Positions 11,879-23,517 of a stretch of DNA of 64,000 nt are shown piece after piece. The stretch covers positions 22,012,501 to 22,076,500 of the forward strand of contig OY987268.1 in the NCBI GenBank assembly GCA_963920665.1. Reading direction: 5' to 3'. Under the pieces are notes generated by a model. That model saw only the letters and a list, made by a program, of their open reading frames with translations, ran no database searches and was not told the origin of the DNA. This stretch comes from Straminergon stramineum. Lineage: Eukaryota > Streptophyta > Bryopsida > Hypnales > Calliergonaceae. Positions within the stretch are counted from its first letter, which is position 1, and each line of letters starts with the position of its first letter. A program made the position numbers and the translations under genes.

Positions 11879-12150
11879 AGGTAGGTATACCCCAAAGCGC
11901 CACAAATTGGTATTGTGCATTGTTACTATTATGGGGCTGATTAGATTTTTAAATTTTCTTGTTGGCAAGAAAAAGGAGGTTCCCATGCACCAAAGTACAC
12001 GTCATTTGGATATTATATGCAAAAGTTATTCACAGTCAAAATCTGTTTCTAAAAGTGCTCTATGCAAATAGGTACATAACTCAATTTAGAAATGTTCATT
12101 TGCTGTAGATGGCGCTTTTAGGCACAGGGTGATTTGGGGGGTACCCACCT
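11879..12150. mobile_element. MITE L2, AGG-type
   Basis: Left end AGGTAGGTATACCCCAAA, followed by GCGCC; right end GGGGGGTACCCACCT, preceded by GGCGC. Left flank is TA and right flank TG. A related element, with weaker ends, is L1 at 42711-43196. Confidence 0.5.
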
Positions 12151-13062
12151 TGAAGGGAATCTCTTGGTCTGCATCCAGTTGCTCTAGAACCTCAACTGAA
12201 CTCAATCGTTAATGTGGAATCTTGCTCTTTATTAGCTGCTTGATTCATTGGCAGAACCTCATTCACAGCATGGGTGGCCATGCATCATGGTGGCCTTTTT
12301 CCTGGCCAAAGAGGGAGGGGCTTTGCCCTTGTTTTAAGCAAATGGATGTGGGTGTTTTATTAGTAATTTAATTCTGACAAAATCAGTACTAAGTTAATAA
12401 GGGAATGCTGAGTGGTGGGAGTCAAAAAACCGACAACTTCACTATTGACTGCATAATAACTTATTTTAATAGTAATAATAACAACAACAATGCTCTCACT
12501 CACTCATATGTGGTCAGGACTCAGAACTCCGGACCAATGCTGCCCATACCAGTTCAGTTTGTGGACATGGGTGCCCGACTCCCCAAAAAATCACCTGGAA
12601 GTGGAAGTGGGGGAAAGGAACTTAGTATTGCCAAAATATGATTAAGGTAGCCTATTACCACCCCGATTCACAATCTGAGTATATTAGGACCAACTCCAAG
12701 AGGAGCACATATTTTTCAGAGGTGTGCGCATGTTTCACAAATCAAACCCAAGTGGAATTATAATTTTCTGATAAAAATTATAATTTATATGAATTTTTAA
12801 AGTGATCTGCCCTAAATTATAAATCAGCCACTAGACTAGAGTCATAAATGTCATATCCTAAACCTATAACTGCCATTACATTTACTTATTAACATCAGAG
12901 TTTCCACCAATCAAAGGCTGACACGTTACCCAAGTTGGAATTAATGCACTGAAATTGTCAAAATAGTGAATGGACTTGGGTGAGTTTTATGGTGATAATG
13001 GGACCAAAACTAGGATGGCGGTTATAGGAAGTTGGCGGACATGGGCTAGTCTACCTTATGGG
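12151..13062. other. Intergenic DNA, no gene
   Basis: No gene is visible. TAAGGTAGCCTA near 12643 and TAGTCTACCTTA near 13050 could be decayed ends of another AGG-type element, but only about eight terminal bases pair. Confidence 0.4.
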
Positions 13063-13178
13063 ATGTTCGCACTTGGTGGTAGGGGTGATGTTTGCAACAT
13101 GAATCCAGTCCAGAAGTAGGTCTAAATTTGTCCCTAAGGCCTTCAGTAACAACACTCTTTAACACCAAGTACGAACAT
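13063..13178. mobile_element. MITE I1, 116 bp
   Basis: Inverted ends ATGTTCGCACTTGGTG and CACCAAGTACGAACAT. The paralogue at 41574-41689 is also exactly 116 bp, with the same internal TAGGTCTAAATT and CAACACTCTTTAACACC blocks. Two minus-strand frames (13143-13502 and 41654-41917) share the terminal residues GVKECCY only because both run into this element. Confidence 0.7.
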
Positions 13179-16100
13179 ACTATTAAGATTTGAAAATTTT
13201 GATTTCATAGATGGACTCCTACTTGTTGAAATTAGGTCGAGGACCCAAATTTCCAGGAGACTTGGTGCAAATAGGAAGTTTATTTGCACAAGTAGCCTCC
13301 AAAAAACGGATTGGCACCTATCTCTCAATTTGCCACTTAGGATGAAATGTTCGAGGAGGAACCAGACTAGTTGTACTCTTTCTTTCCTTTTAATGCATAC
13401 CAATGCATACCATTCTTTTGAAGAAAAAAGAATTAGATTGAGGAGATAGAGGGGACAAAAATGAGTTATTGGTTTTGGATTGCAAGGGAGGAGGCTTTGC
13501 ATTGCCTCAAGCTACATGTGAAAAAGTTTTAGAAGGTACCTTACTCAAGAAATGTGCCAATGTTATAGGGACAGAGCCAATCATAGTGTAGCTGCTTGTT
13601 CCATTACTAATTAACGGTAGATTTGTACATTTGAGGTAATTGTACCTAGTTGTGTCCTTTTTCTTTAGTTTTTGCTCTACAAATATTTGCCTAAATTGTA
13701 TACAAGCAATCCAAAAGAAGGTAGGTTAATTTGAGGTAGACCTTTGTTTTGAAATTTGTAAAAATTCATTGCTTATTCATATGGTACCCTAAAGAAAATT
13801 TACATGGTCAGATAAGGTAGAATTTTCTTTTGATTTCCAACAAGGTTAAAAAAATCTTTAGAGAATACACTCAAAAATAATTCTATGCAACATTGTTGTT
13901 GTATGTTTAGATGTTTGCATATGTACAATTCTAGACCCCTCAAAACAACTTTCAGTAAAATTTCAATTGAAAGTCAAGAAGTGAAATCAAACCGCCCAAG
14001 TTGTTTCATATTTTTTTTGTAACTTTCCAAAATTATTCATGAATTTCCAAAGTGAAGAGAATTATTTTGGACAAATTTTTTGACATTAATATTGACACTT
14101 TTTTCAACTTTCATTTTGACACTTTGGTGCTCAAAGAATGTAAAATGTTGTGAATCTCACAACATCACAATTTTTGAGATTTTAGTGTTGAAAGAGTGTC
14201 CGAAATGTCAAAAACAACACCTTTTCTAGCAATGAGTCTTTGGTAATAGTAGTAATGATGAACATTAGTAGAAAGGAGGTCATGCAAATACAGAGTTTGG
14301 TGTTATAAGGTCCCCTTTTTCATTAGGTTGGATGATTGATTGTCATCCCTTTGATCATTGCACACATTTAAATTTGGCATGCTCACAATTTTTTGGTTGC
14401 TTTGGTTGAGAATTTTAGTTCTTGCCTAGTGAAGGGATGGTGGAGATTGTAGTTGACACAAATTAAATTGGAGAAGCTTCAAGTATCTCAATGAGGGATA
14501 TCTTCAAACTATAAGATTGTGTGGGGATGAAAAGACAAAGTTATATAATGTTATGGTTTTCAATACATAAAGTTGCAATAGAGCAAAGTTGGGTACATGA
14601 TTAGGAGTCACAATAGGACTAAGGTCTATTTTGGATCTATCCACCCAAGTTTTAGTTAATGACACCTCAAATCATCAATGTAAGAGTTTTAGTGCCACAT
14701 ATGTAGCCACATTGTGAAGATTCTATTCAACTAGATTAAGAAATTGTAGTGAAATATGTTGCAAGTAGAATTTAAACTTGTTGCTCACTAAATATGTTAT
14801 AAATTTTCAAAAGCAACACATTGTAGGCTCTTCAATTGGTAATTCCTACTCTTTGATCAACAACACATTCAAACACCTTGATGTTTGAATAGTGGCACCT
14901 ATAAATAACCACAATAATCACCAACTTCAAGATCTAAAGAAGAGACTATCGATTTCTCAAGTAGATTTGGTAACTAAATTGTCACTCCAAAAATTAGGAG
15001 TCTATTTTAGGTATTTGACAAGATAAGTTGTCACTACCTAAATGGAGGGACTGATTAAATTCTTCCATACATTTTTTCATTTTGGAGTGAATACACTATC
15101 AACATCCTTTTGTTAACCCTTTTCAGTCCCATAGCTATTTTGGTCAAAGAAAAAATATAGATAGAATCTATATTGACAATAGAGGATATGAATCAAAGAA
15201 GTAATTTTACAAAATTAGAGAATGAGTGATATAGACTAGTTGGGCAAAAAAATTAGGACAATCCACTACTGGTTTTGCAAAAATTTGAATTATTTTTATA
15301 GTTTATACAACTTTGTTGACGTTGACATATGAAAAATGTGCAAGTATAGGCTTATAGTAATAACAAACTCATAAAAGACTAACTTCAAGGACCTTTGGAT
15401 TTGGTAGACATTGTTTTTTTAATTCCTATGAAACAATCAACACTACAAAATATACCTTCTATGTATGAAAATACATACTTAATATGAGAAACATGAACAT
15501 ATACTAAATCTTCTACTCAAAATTGACTCAAGTTCAATTGTGCTTCTTTTTTGACTAATAAATACTTATATAGAAATAGTTGAAGCCAATATCTACAACA
15601 AAAGATGGAAAAATGACTTGAAAAAGCACATACTCCATATTTTCTATGGTGACCTTGATTATTTTCAGAATGTGCCTATCCAATTGTACCGTCTTTGAAT
15701 TGTGTTTGCTTTCTTCCTTAAACAATGCCAATGTTGTTCATAATATAGTCAAAAGGCCTCTTTTGAATGTTTTCCATGTATTTTTATACTATATACAAAG
15801 ATTGACAAACATACCCATGTGTAAAGGCACGTAACTATTGCATGCAGTTGTATTTTCCAAATGTGATTGCTCCAATTTATTTTCTAACAAATAAACTAGT
15901 GACCTTCAATTCCTCACTCACTTCCAATTCCCCACGAGTTTAAACTTCAAGAACGGAAGCGAATCTAATAGATTTTTTTACTATTATATGCCTTTCTACC
16001 TTTTAGGAAGGGTGAGCAATCTTGATAGTTTCCACTTCAAAGTGGAAGTGAGGATTAACAAGCATGCATGAGCGGAGGTAAGTCACCGTAAATGTAGGAG

Positions 16101-16236
16101 TTTGGCATGTTCCACCATGTGTTCTGAAGTAACTTTGGCCTTTCAATTTACAACCTACTCACCATCAGGTAACACGGCTCGGAGGGCATATGAAGAGAGC
16201 GTGGATTCTTCATGATCAATGTACTCTAGGAATGGA
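13179..16236. other. AT-rich intergenic DNA with one fold-back
   Basis: No gene is supported. A lone TTAACCC end at about 15114 has no convincing partner. The fold-back at 14077-14213 is listed separately. Confidence 0.5.
14077..14213. repeat. Fold-back hairpin O
   Basis: Outer arms TTTTTGACATT and AATGTCAAAAA with further pairing (TTGACAC, TTTCAAC). A perfect inner stem TGTTGTGA/TCACAACA with a 3-nt loop lies at 14146-14164. Probably a MITE relic; no target duplication identified. Confidence 0.5.
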
Positions 16237-16710
16237 ATGTGATGACTTGAAATAATCAATAAGCTCGTTCTTCATCCATAATGCAAACAAATGGCATGGT
16301 TCCTTAGGACTTCAATGATGAATTTATTACATAAGATTATTGTGTAACCATACAATGGTCCTCCCTATGCTAGAAAGGTATTATGCTTTGTTAGATGCCC
16401 TTCGATTTCTACTCATGAAGTGTTAAACCGGCTAAAAATTATGAGTTATTTTTGTTTTTTACACTATGGAAATCAATTTGTGGTTCCTTGGGACTTCAAG
16501 GATGAATTCAATCACCAAATAACATTGTATAACCATGCAATGGGCTTCCTCATGCTAAAAATGTATAATGCTTTGCTAGATACATTTCCACTTTTGCTCA
16601 CGAAGTATAAATGAACCTTCAAAATATTGAGTTATTATTGTTTTCTCACTCTGAAAACCAATTTGTGGTTCCCTGGGACTTCAAGGATGAATTCACTATG
16701 ATAGTTTGCT
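16237..16710 (+). repeat. Tandem repeat, unit about 184 bp
   Basis: The block GGTTCCTTGGGACTTCAAGG recurs at about 16299, 16482 and 16667 (spacings 183 and 185). Each unit also contains ATAACATTGTATAACCA-like and ATGCTTTGTTAGAT-like blocks. A fourth partial unit lies at about 17442-17510. Small open frames inside (such as 16420-16614) are by-products. Confidence 0.7.
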
Positions 16711-18137
16711 CCAATTTCGCCCCTCTTCTTTAGACCGTCCCTAGACAAGGTTTGAAATGGACATTAACATGTTGTAAAATGGATTTGTGTAAAGCATTGA
16801 ATGTTTTGTCAATGATGTTAGAGTGGTTTAACATTTGTCAAATGGTCCTTTATACTTTGCTAGTGGATGGAATAAGAGCCAAAGTGGGTCCATTTCTAAA
16901 ATGTTAACATGTATTCAAAAAAACTTTTCCCCCACAACTTTGAATGCTAATATTTTCAATGTGTATGGTCAAACTTGATAAAATTTTTACCACATGATCT
17001 CATACAAGTATAGTACAAGATCCTACGGTTAGATTTCTTAATTAAAATTTTTTTTCTTTCTTGAATGAACACAACAGAAATGGCAATTTTGAGTGATTTT
17101 TGTCAAAAGATAGGCCTTGACACTTGAAGAGTTTAGTTTAGTAAAGGTCGCATTTTGGAACTTGGTCTTCTACTTTCTATGTGTTGTAGTGCTTGTTTTT
17201 GGTGACTACACATGTGTGGATTTTGTAAGGCCTACAATCAAGAAATAGATACCTATGATATAATTCTTTAGAAATTCATAAATAATCCAAAAATGCTCCG
17301 AAAAACATGAAACCACTTGGGTTAGATTGCACATCAATTTTTCTTCAACTGAAAAAAACAAGGAAAAATAATTACATGCATCTATGAACCATCAAGAAGG
17401 CCAACCAGCCCTTAGACGGGTGCTTTTAAGAGCAGACTACTTTACATAACATTGTATAACCAGGCAATGGTCTTTCCCATGCTGGGAAGGTATTATACTT
17501 TGTTAGATGCATGGGAGGGACTAATGAGTTAATTCAAGGACTGGGGAGCCATCAATAAGACAATTTTGTTCACTGGATGGGTTCCCTTTTCAAAAGGAAC
17601 CCCTATTCCCCTACCCCATTGGTAAAACAATGGTATTTTGTATGAGAACTTTTGCACTTTGTATAAAGAAATTAATACTTTTTCACCAACAAAACTGGAT
17701 GAAGAATCACCACTCTGTTCAAGCTAATTTGTGGATACCCACCAACAGGAGAATAACTTATAACCTGGGCCACAGGCATTATATCATGTGGAGCCAGAGT
17801 TTTGCAACTAAATATAAACAATGAGACAAGGAGTCCATGTAGGATATCTTGGAATTTAATCCTAAAAGTAAGGTATGGATGATGATGGTCAAAGATTTTT
17901 CTGTTATCAAATTCCATTGAACACAACTCAACTGAAGGAGGAAGAATGTTCCTTCCAAGCACAACATTTCATCGTTGATCCAAAAAATTGTCACTCAGTT
18001 GTCACCGTTGATTTTTCATGCAGTTCAACGAAAGGGAACAAAATTCTTTACTGTACAAGGTAAACCCTGAAAACAAAAAATAGGATATTTTTGAAACATA
18101 ATGTACATGAGTTAACCTCGTAGTATGGTACCCCCTA
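16711..18137. other. Intergenic DNA, no gene
   Basis: Contains the partial 184-bp unit at 17442-17510. Overlapping frames on both strands at 17630-18063 show no family features, and there is no start context or splice pattern to support a gene. Confidence 0.45.
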
Positions 18138-18536
18138 AGGGAGCCGACCCCTTTCTGACCACTTAAGCAGATACACATACTGCAAGGGAGGTTTCAACAG
18201 TGGGGAAATTTTTCCCATGAGCAGAAATAGAGTTCATAAGGTTTCAATAATTTTTCAGATTTTTTTTCCTCACAAAATAATTACTAAGAATTTTTAAGCA
18301 GAAGATTCTGTTCTACCCATATTGGCCATACAGACCTTCCTCTTTTCGACCAAGGGCTGGTTGCAAAATCCAAGAAGAGCTGGGTCCAAATTTGAGAGTC
18401 TTGTAGCAAATTGTAATGCACCATGAACTTCCCGGGAACTGTGCCAACATTAATTGTTGCTAATCACCTGCTCATTGAAATTACTCCACCCTATGTTGCC
18501 AAATTGGGTCTGTGATTAGTAAGGGGTCGGCTCCCT
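18138..18536. mobile_element. MITE D2, TA-flanked
   Basis: Left end AGGGAGCCGACCCCTTTCTG, right end AAGGGGTCGGCTCCCT; TA lies at 18136-18137 and 18537-18538. Length 399 bp. Homologous to D1 in ends and in the CTTAAG-containing sub-terminal block. Confidence 0.75.
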
Positions 18537-18611
18537 TAGCTAAGCCTTTATGGTTTGGGTAGCAGAACTATCTCCAATAAACTCTTTGTAAGATCAAAAT
18601 TTTGCTTCTTC

Positions 18612-19340
18612 TTAACCCTTGTAATGATCCATGTGGCCATTTTTTGGTCATTGCCTCTCCTTTTTTAACTACCCATTTTCAAATTTCAAATTTTTTCCAC
18701 TTTTATTTTTCACTAGGAACTAGGTTGTGTGACAAATCTAATGGTGGTAGTTTCATCAAATTCCAAGTTGAATTCCATGTTGTGAAAAAAAATTTAAGTT
18801 CAATGATGTGGCGTAATTCGCAACTTGTTTTTTTGGATTCAGTGTAGGTATGGATTGAAAAATCAACCAACTAATGCAATTGTTGCCCGCCTAAAAAGGA
18901 CAAATCTATGGAGTTGAAGGAGAAGACAAGTGTACCCATTATTGTTTTTCTTACAAACACTACTTTCATTTTAGTGACCATTGTGTAGTGCAAGCTGCAA
19001 CCAAAATTGCAAAATGACCAAAATGTTGTGAAATTTTAGAAAAGCATCCTCAACTCTCTTGTCTTTTACTAAGCACAAAAGGCCATCATTTCAAAATATT
19101 CTCACTGAGATATGCTCCTTTAAAGTGTATTGTCCTATTTTTTAGAGTTATCCCAATAAAACTTCAAACTTAAATATCTACTAAATTGTGAAGTCAAATA
19201 TTTTGAATTTTTTTGAGGTATTAACCCTACGGTTACATTCTATCTAATCTTAAGAAAAAAAATGAGCAAAAAATTGCTCAAGTTCTTGGTAAATTTGGCC
19301 CATTTTAAAAGAACACACTCCTTGGGTCATTAGGGATTAA
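18612..19340. mobile_element. TTAA element C4
   Basis: Left end TTAACCCTTGTAATGATCC, right end GGGTCATTAGGGATTAA, both decayed but TTAA-bounded. Length 729 bp. The 81-aa frame at 18602-18847 lies across its left end and is not a gene. Confidence 0.55.
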
Positions 19341-19801
19341 CCTCAATAGGACAATAAGCTCCCATGGAGCTTTTTGAAGATTTGGGTAGGTTCATACAAA
19401 GTCATTTTTGAATGGATGAAAATGAAATTTTTACCAAAGATGTACATTTGTATAATATTTGAAAATTGGCATCCAAAGTAACTATTATAACTATCTACCC
19501 AATGGTTTTAATTCTCAAAGTTGGATAATGCCTCTTTCTCTGCAAAGTTGAGTCAAACTATATTGATTTTGTTGGATTGGGCCCAAAATTTATATTCTTC
19601 TAAGTTTAGATGTTATAATCTTGCAATCTATGTGGAGAAATTAGCTAAAAATAATTCTAAACATTCCTCGGGAACTCTCATATAAAATTGCAAGGTGAAC
19701 TTTTGAAAAATGTTATTATATTTCAATCACACTCAGTACACTAAGAAATGAGAGTTTTGGATATTCTTAGTGAAAAACACTCTTGGTCCTCAAGAGGGTA
19801 A
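19337..19801. mobile_element. TTAA element C5, decayed
   Basis: Starts at the TTAA shared with C4 (TTAACCTCAATAGGACAATA). A GGGTAGGTTCATAC block is found near an end of C6 and C13 as well. The right end GGTCCTCAAGAGGGTAA has lost the exact TTAA. The assignment rests on sub-terminal similarity. Confidence 0.4.
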
Positions 19802-20225
19802 CTTCTTAGAGCATCATCAAACTAATACAAAAATTGACTCAATAATGCATTAGTATCTTTTGATTAGTATGCAATTAAAACTTTAGATTATTGTTTTAGA
19901 AAAAACATCAAAATTCCCTTGAAATTAAAAGAAAGATTATTTGGATCTAAGCTTTAGACAACATACACAATTGAGACTATAAGAATTAAGCTAAAAGACA
20001 AAAAAATAATACAATGGTACACAACAAAGCATGCCGAGGAAAAAAAACTATAGAATTGGCACGATAGATTTTTTGAGTTGTGACTATTTGTGGCTAATTT
20101 TATGCTAATTACGACTTGTTTTCAAAAATACTCATTTTAGATTCTTGCCTAAAGTGAAACACTAGGGTTGATTTTGGATACACCTATATTCAACACTTTG
20201 AGAATTCATTGTTTTGGGATACAAT

Positions 20226-20252
20226 ATATGCTTAGGCAATGCCTAAGCATAT
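20226..20252. repeat. Perfect 27-bp palindrome
   Basis: Arms ATATGCTTAGGCA and TGCCTAAGCATAT pair perfectly around a single A. Possibly a cruciform-prone site or a protein-binding palindrome. No nearby gene gives it a role. Confidence 0.85.
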
Positions 20253-20548
20253 GAGACTCAACACAAAATTTAAAATTCAAAATAATTATTAGGAACTATG
20301 CTCAAATGTTTATTTAGTGGAATTCATGCTTAATTACCTTTAAATTTCCTTCGTGTTTGCACAACTAATTATGCCCTTCAAGCTTTTCCATGAATTCCAT
20401 CTCTTTTGTGAGCAATGCTCTTTGTTTACAACATCTCTACTCAAGTTCCAAAAATTCAAACACTCTAATAAAACTCAAAATTATACATTTTTCATAGAAA
20501 AAATCTTAAATTTTCTCAAAATCTACAATACTCTTGGTTTTGAATTCA

Positions 20549-21678
20549 TTAATCCTTTAGTACTTTAACATTCAAATTTTGGACGATGAAGAGAGAGTTT
20601 CCAAGAAATGATTGACTCGCACATAACTTCTTGTTCATCCAAACCAATGCTTTGATTTTGATCCCTAAGGGATCAAAGAGTCCACTTTTAGCTTTGTGAG
20701 AACTTCGGGTTAGCCTCTACTCAATGCATCATTTAGAATTCTTGCATGAAATTCTTAGGATGGATGCTACTCATCATAATCTACGTGTGAAGTTTTGTTT
20801 TATGTCATTTTAATAAATATTGCAAAAGTTAAAAGGATTTTTTCAATTTCAATGTCAAACTAGGCAACAAAATTTATATTCCTAATAAATATTAATTACT
20901 TTTTTGTAATTTTAAAAATTGATACCTACTCAAAAAAATTTAACCATTCAATTTTGAATAATGAAGTAAAGTTATGAGGAGTTTGAATTTACAGGAAATG
21001 AAGGTAGAAAACATATAAAGTCATCTTTTGCTCTTAATTTTGAAAAAATTCAAGGGAAAAAAAGTATAGAAATTGTTAAAGAAAACATCCTCATCATTGG
21101 GATTAAAATTTTTTAATTTCTTATAAAAGTTATTGGCAAATTAATTTTTTCTTTCATGTAGTACTACTTTCTACTTTATAAATTTTTAAAAGATGAATTT
21201 GAAACTATTTTTGGATAAAATAATTTATATATGTTTTCAACCCATTTTCCAACATATTGACTTAAATGCACAAGTTATAGAACATATGTGTTTCTATCTA
21301 AAACTATTGAAAGATAAAACTTCACCTTTTGGAAGGGCTAGAAAAGCCTACAATTTGAAGTTTAGACACATTGAACTTGCAATTGGTGGGGATATTCTTT
21401 CTCAAATTTTGGGACAATGTACTTGAACAAGTCAACTAAAGGATCCTATGGTTGGATATGTTAAAATATAAATATGAATGAAGATTTTGACCTTACTTTG
21501 GAAACAAGTATTTTGAAGCAGTTTTGGGCCTCTAAACATTTTTTTTTAAATGAGCAGTGAGCACTAAAGGAAAAAATAAGAACAGACTCTAGACAAAGCA
21601 AGGGAGGAACATCAATCTAGAATGGTCATCCAACTTAACCTGGGAGGCCTCTAAACATGTTGGTCCTTTAGAGGTTAA
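20549..21678. mobile_element. TTAA element C10, interrupted by a SINE-like insert
   Basis: The right end GGTCCTTTAGAGGTTAA is clear (TTAA 21675-21678). The left end TTAATCCTTTAGTAC is tentative. The interior matches C7 (AAGTTATGAGGAGTTT). It carries the 106-bp insertion at 21540-21645. The 77-aa frame at 21193-21426 is non-genic. Confidence 0.5.
21540..21645 (-). mobile_element. SINE-like retroposon with 13-bp target duplication
   Basis: Flanked by the perfect direct repeat GGCCTCTAAACAT (21527-21539 and 21646-21658). It begins with a run of T on the plus strand, that is, an A tail on the minus strand. Both are signatures of target-primed retroposition. The 106-bp body has no match to the other SINE-like copies here and may be 5'-truncated. 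Confidence 0.7.
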
Positions 21679-21699
21679 AAAACAAACAAACTCCCTTCA

Positions 21700-21886
21700 C
21701 CATTGAATAGGGGGATTAAGGGGACCCATACTAATTACTCGATATTTCACACTATATAAATATATACCTTTATTATACATTAGTAGTCATTGTCCAAAGG
21801 ATGTACATCATGTTTCAAACATCTTCACTTTTCTATGATCAATCCCTTTAATTTTTTTGGTCCCCATAATACCCCTATTCAATGTA
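21700..21886. mobile_element. MITE E2
   Basis: Reverse-orientation copy of E1: CATTGAATAGGGGGATTAAG at the left, CCCCTATTCAATGTAG at the right. About 187 bp, with interior blocks GATGTACATCATGTTTCAAA and CACTATATAAATAT shared with E1. Confidence 0.7.
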
Positions 21887-21999
21887 GTATGACAAATTTG
21901 ATGAAATTCCAAGAAAAATATATAATTATAAAGATACAAGTGAAAATCAATGTAAGAATTCAAGGGTTCAAGAAAGGATTCAGGTGCTAAGAGGTTAAG

Positions 22000-22574
22000 T
22001 TAACCCCTAAAGGACCAAGGCACATTTTAGACACAAATCGTGAAAAACTGCCACTTTTTAGGGCAGTGAGAAAAAAATGAAAAAAATGAATTTTTTTCAA
22101 AATTCAACCGTACAAATTTGTACTAGACTAATTTGGGAATGTGTGGAAAAAATTTCAGAAACTTTGACCGTACGGATTGAAAGATTATAACGTTTGAAGT
22201 TAAGGGAATTTTTTTTTTCTACCTAGCCTGACAGGGCCAGCAGCCTTTAACTCCTCCTAGAGTGAGATTTTTACACTACACATGGTTATTTTTTTTGACA
22301 TTTGCATCTTATATCATGTAAGTTACATACCTGCCAAATTTCAGAAGTAGAGGAGGTGTTTTGCACATGCTGCCCAAGCTGCCAGAAAAGTTTAGGGCAG
22401 CATAATTTTCGATCCGGGCACCCGATCGGAAAAAAAATTACATTCTCACTTAGGGGATACATGTTCACACCTTGTTTCAAAATTTGAAGAACATCCATTA
22501 CAAAATGACTTCATACAAACCTACCCGAGATTACCTGTGTACGTTCAACAGTCATTTGGTCCTTTAGGGGTTAA
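22000..22574. mobile_element. TTAA element C6
   Basis: Left end TTAACCCCTAAAGGACCAAG, right end TTTGGTCCTTTAGGGGTTAA, intact TTAA at both sides. Length 575 bp. The best-preserved termini of the family, hence probably young. The 61-70-aa frames inside on both strands are chance. Confidence 0.8.
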
Positions 22575-22615
22575 AGGAGAAGATCCATAAACCATCAATG
22601 AGACTCATATATTTC

Positions 22616-22790
22616 AATCCAAACATGTCACTCATTCCAAAATAGGGGGCATGTCACATCGGGTTGGGTGGATAGTGTTTCAGTTTATCCCACCAGGCCA
22701 CTTTTGACAGGTGATTTTGTATTCTAACCTCTGCAATGAAATTCCATTTCATTTGTGTCAAATAAAATAAAATATAACAGGGGACACATT
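22616..22790 (+). mobile_element. SINE-like retroposon copy
   Basis: The 3' end CTCTGCAATGAAATTCCATT, then TCATTTGTGTC, is followed by an AAATAAAATAAAAT tail. The same end occurs on the minus strand at 4560-4622 and 30296-30360. The 5' limit is uncertain, and I could not place convincing pol III boxes A and B. Confidence 0.5.
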
Positions 22791-23182
22791 TAGAACCCAA
22801 TCGATTTATGGACCTCCTACCTACATAGAGTTATTTTAGAGTTATTATAGTCAAGATGAAATAGGAATCTTCTACTAATGTGAAATATCAGGCGGCCTCA
22901 GCACAAGAATCCCAAATCCACGAGTAAGGAAGCAGGAGAGACGTGTCCTTTGGACAAGAGGCCCATGACGGATTCTGCCAACTGGACATGCCAGCTGTAC
23001 AAATAGAATCCTACTGGGCACACCCCTGAATATCTGGGCACTCTGGACAAGGAATAATTCTAGACTGGAAGGAGGAACAGAAGAAGCCAGATGGAAAAAA
23101 AATCAGTAAGCTTACAGTAACTTCCTGTTGGGTCTATTAAATTATTCGTACACATCTATTTAATCCCTAAAAGTCTACACTA

Positions 23183-23271
23183 GGGAAATGACGTTGCCCC
23201 ACACTAATTTCTCGACATTTGACACTATACAAGTATTTATTGTTACCGAACAAGAATGCATTACTTTTGAA
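23183..23271 (-). repeat. Partial family-F element interrupted by B3
   Basis: The reverse complement of the right part of F: GTTGCCCCACACTAATTTCT, then CGACATTTGACAC and, further on, CTTTTGAA. The match breaks exactly where B3 begins and appears to resume weakly after 23501. Confidence 0.55.
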
Positions 23272-23501
23272 TTAACCCTTAAAGGACAGACTAGTGTCCG
23301 TGGAAATCCTCCCATTTGGAATTGTGTGACATCATCTACTTTGTAAAATCCAAAAATATTCATTGGAGATCAAACTACTCTGCAAGATCTCTCCTATTTG
23401 CACAAAATTTAAAGGATGAACAATTGTACTTTTGTCTTACATAGGAAGATTCTTTGTCATCCATCGGTCACAAAATGTTTGTGTCAACGTTTAAGGGTTT
23501 A
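23272..23501. mobile_element. TTAA element B3
   Basis: 230 bp, reverse orientation relative to B1 and B2. Left TTAACCCTTAAAGGACAGAC, right AACGTTTAAGGGTTTA (final TTAA mutated to TTTA). Interior shares GATTCTTTGTCATCCATC with B1/B2 in reverse. Confidence 0.75.
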
Positions 23502-23517
23502 GGTAGGATTGCTCATT

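Noticed and set aside
11525..11986. 153-aa minus-strand open frame
   Set aside because: Reads straight through TTAA element B2 and its flanks; the homologous B1, B3 and B4 copies are not open.
12643..13056. Possible further AGG-type element (TAAGGTAGCCTA ... TAGTCTACCTTA)
   Set aside because: Terminal pairing stops after about eight bases; insufficient to call.
13143..13502. 119-aa minus-strand frame sharing a GVKECCY C-terminus with the frame at 41654-41917
   Set aside because: The shared residues come from MITE I1/I2 at both places; the rest of the frames are unrelated.
15114..16056. Possible C-length element starting TTAACCC at 15114 and ending GGATTAA at about 16054
   Set aside because: Length is right, but the two ends do not pair beyond the TTAA and the interior does not match other C copies.
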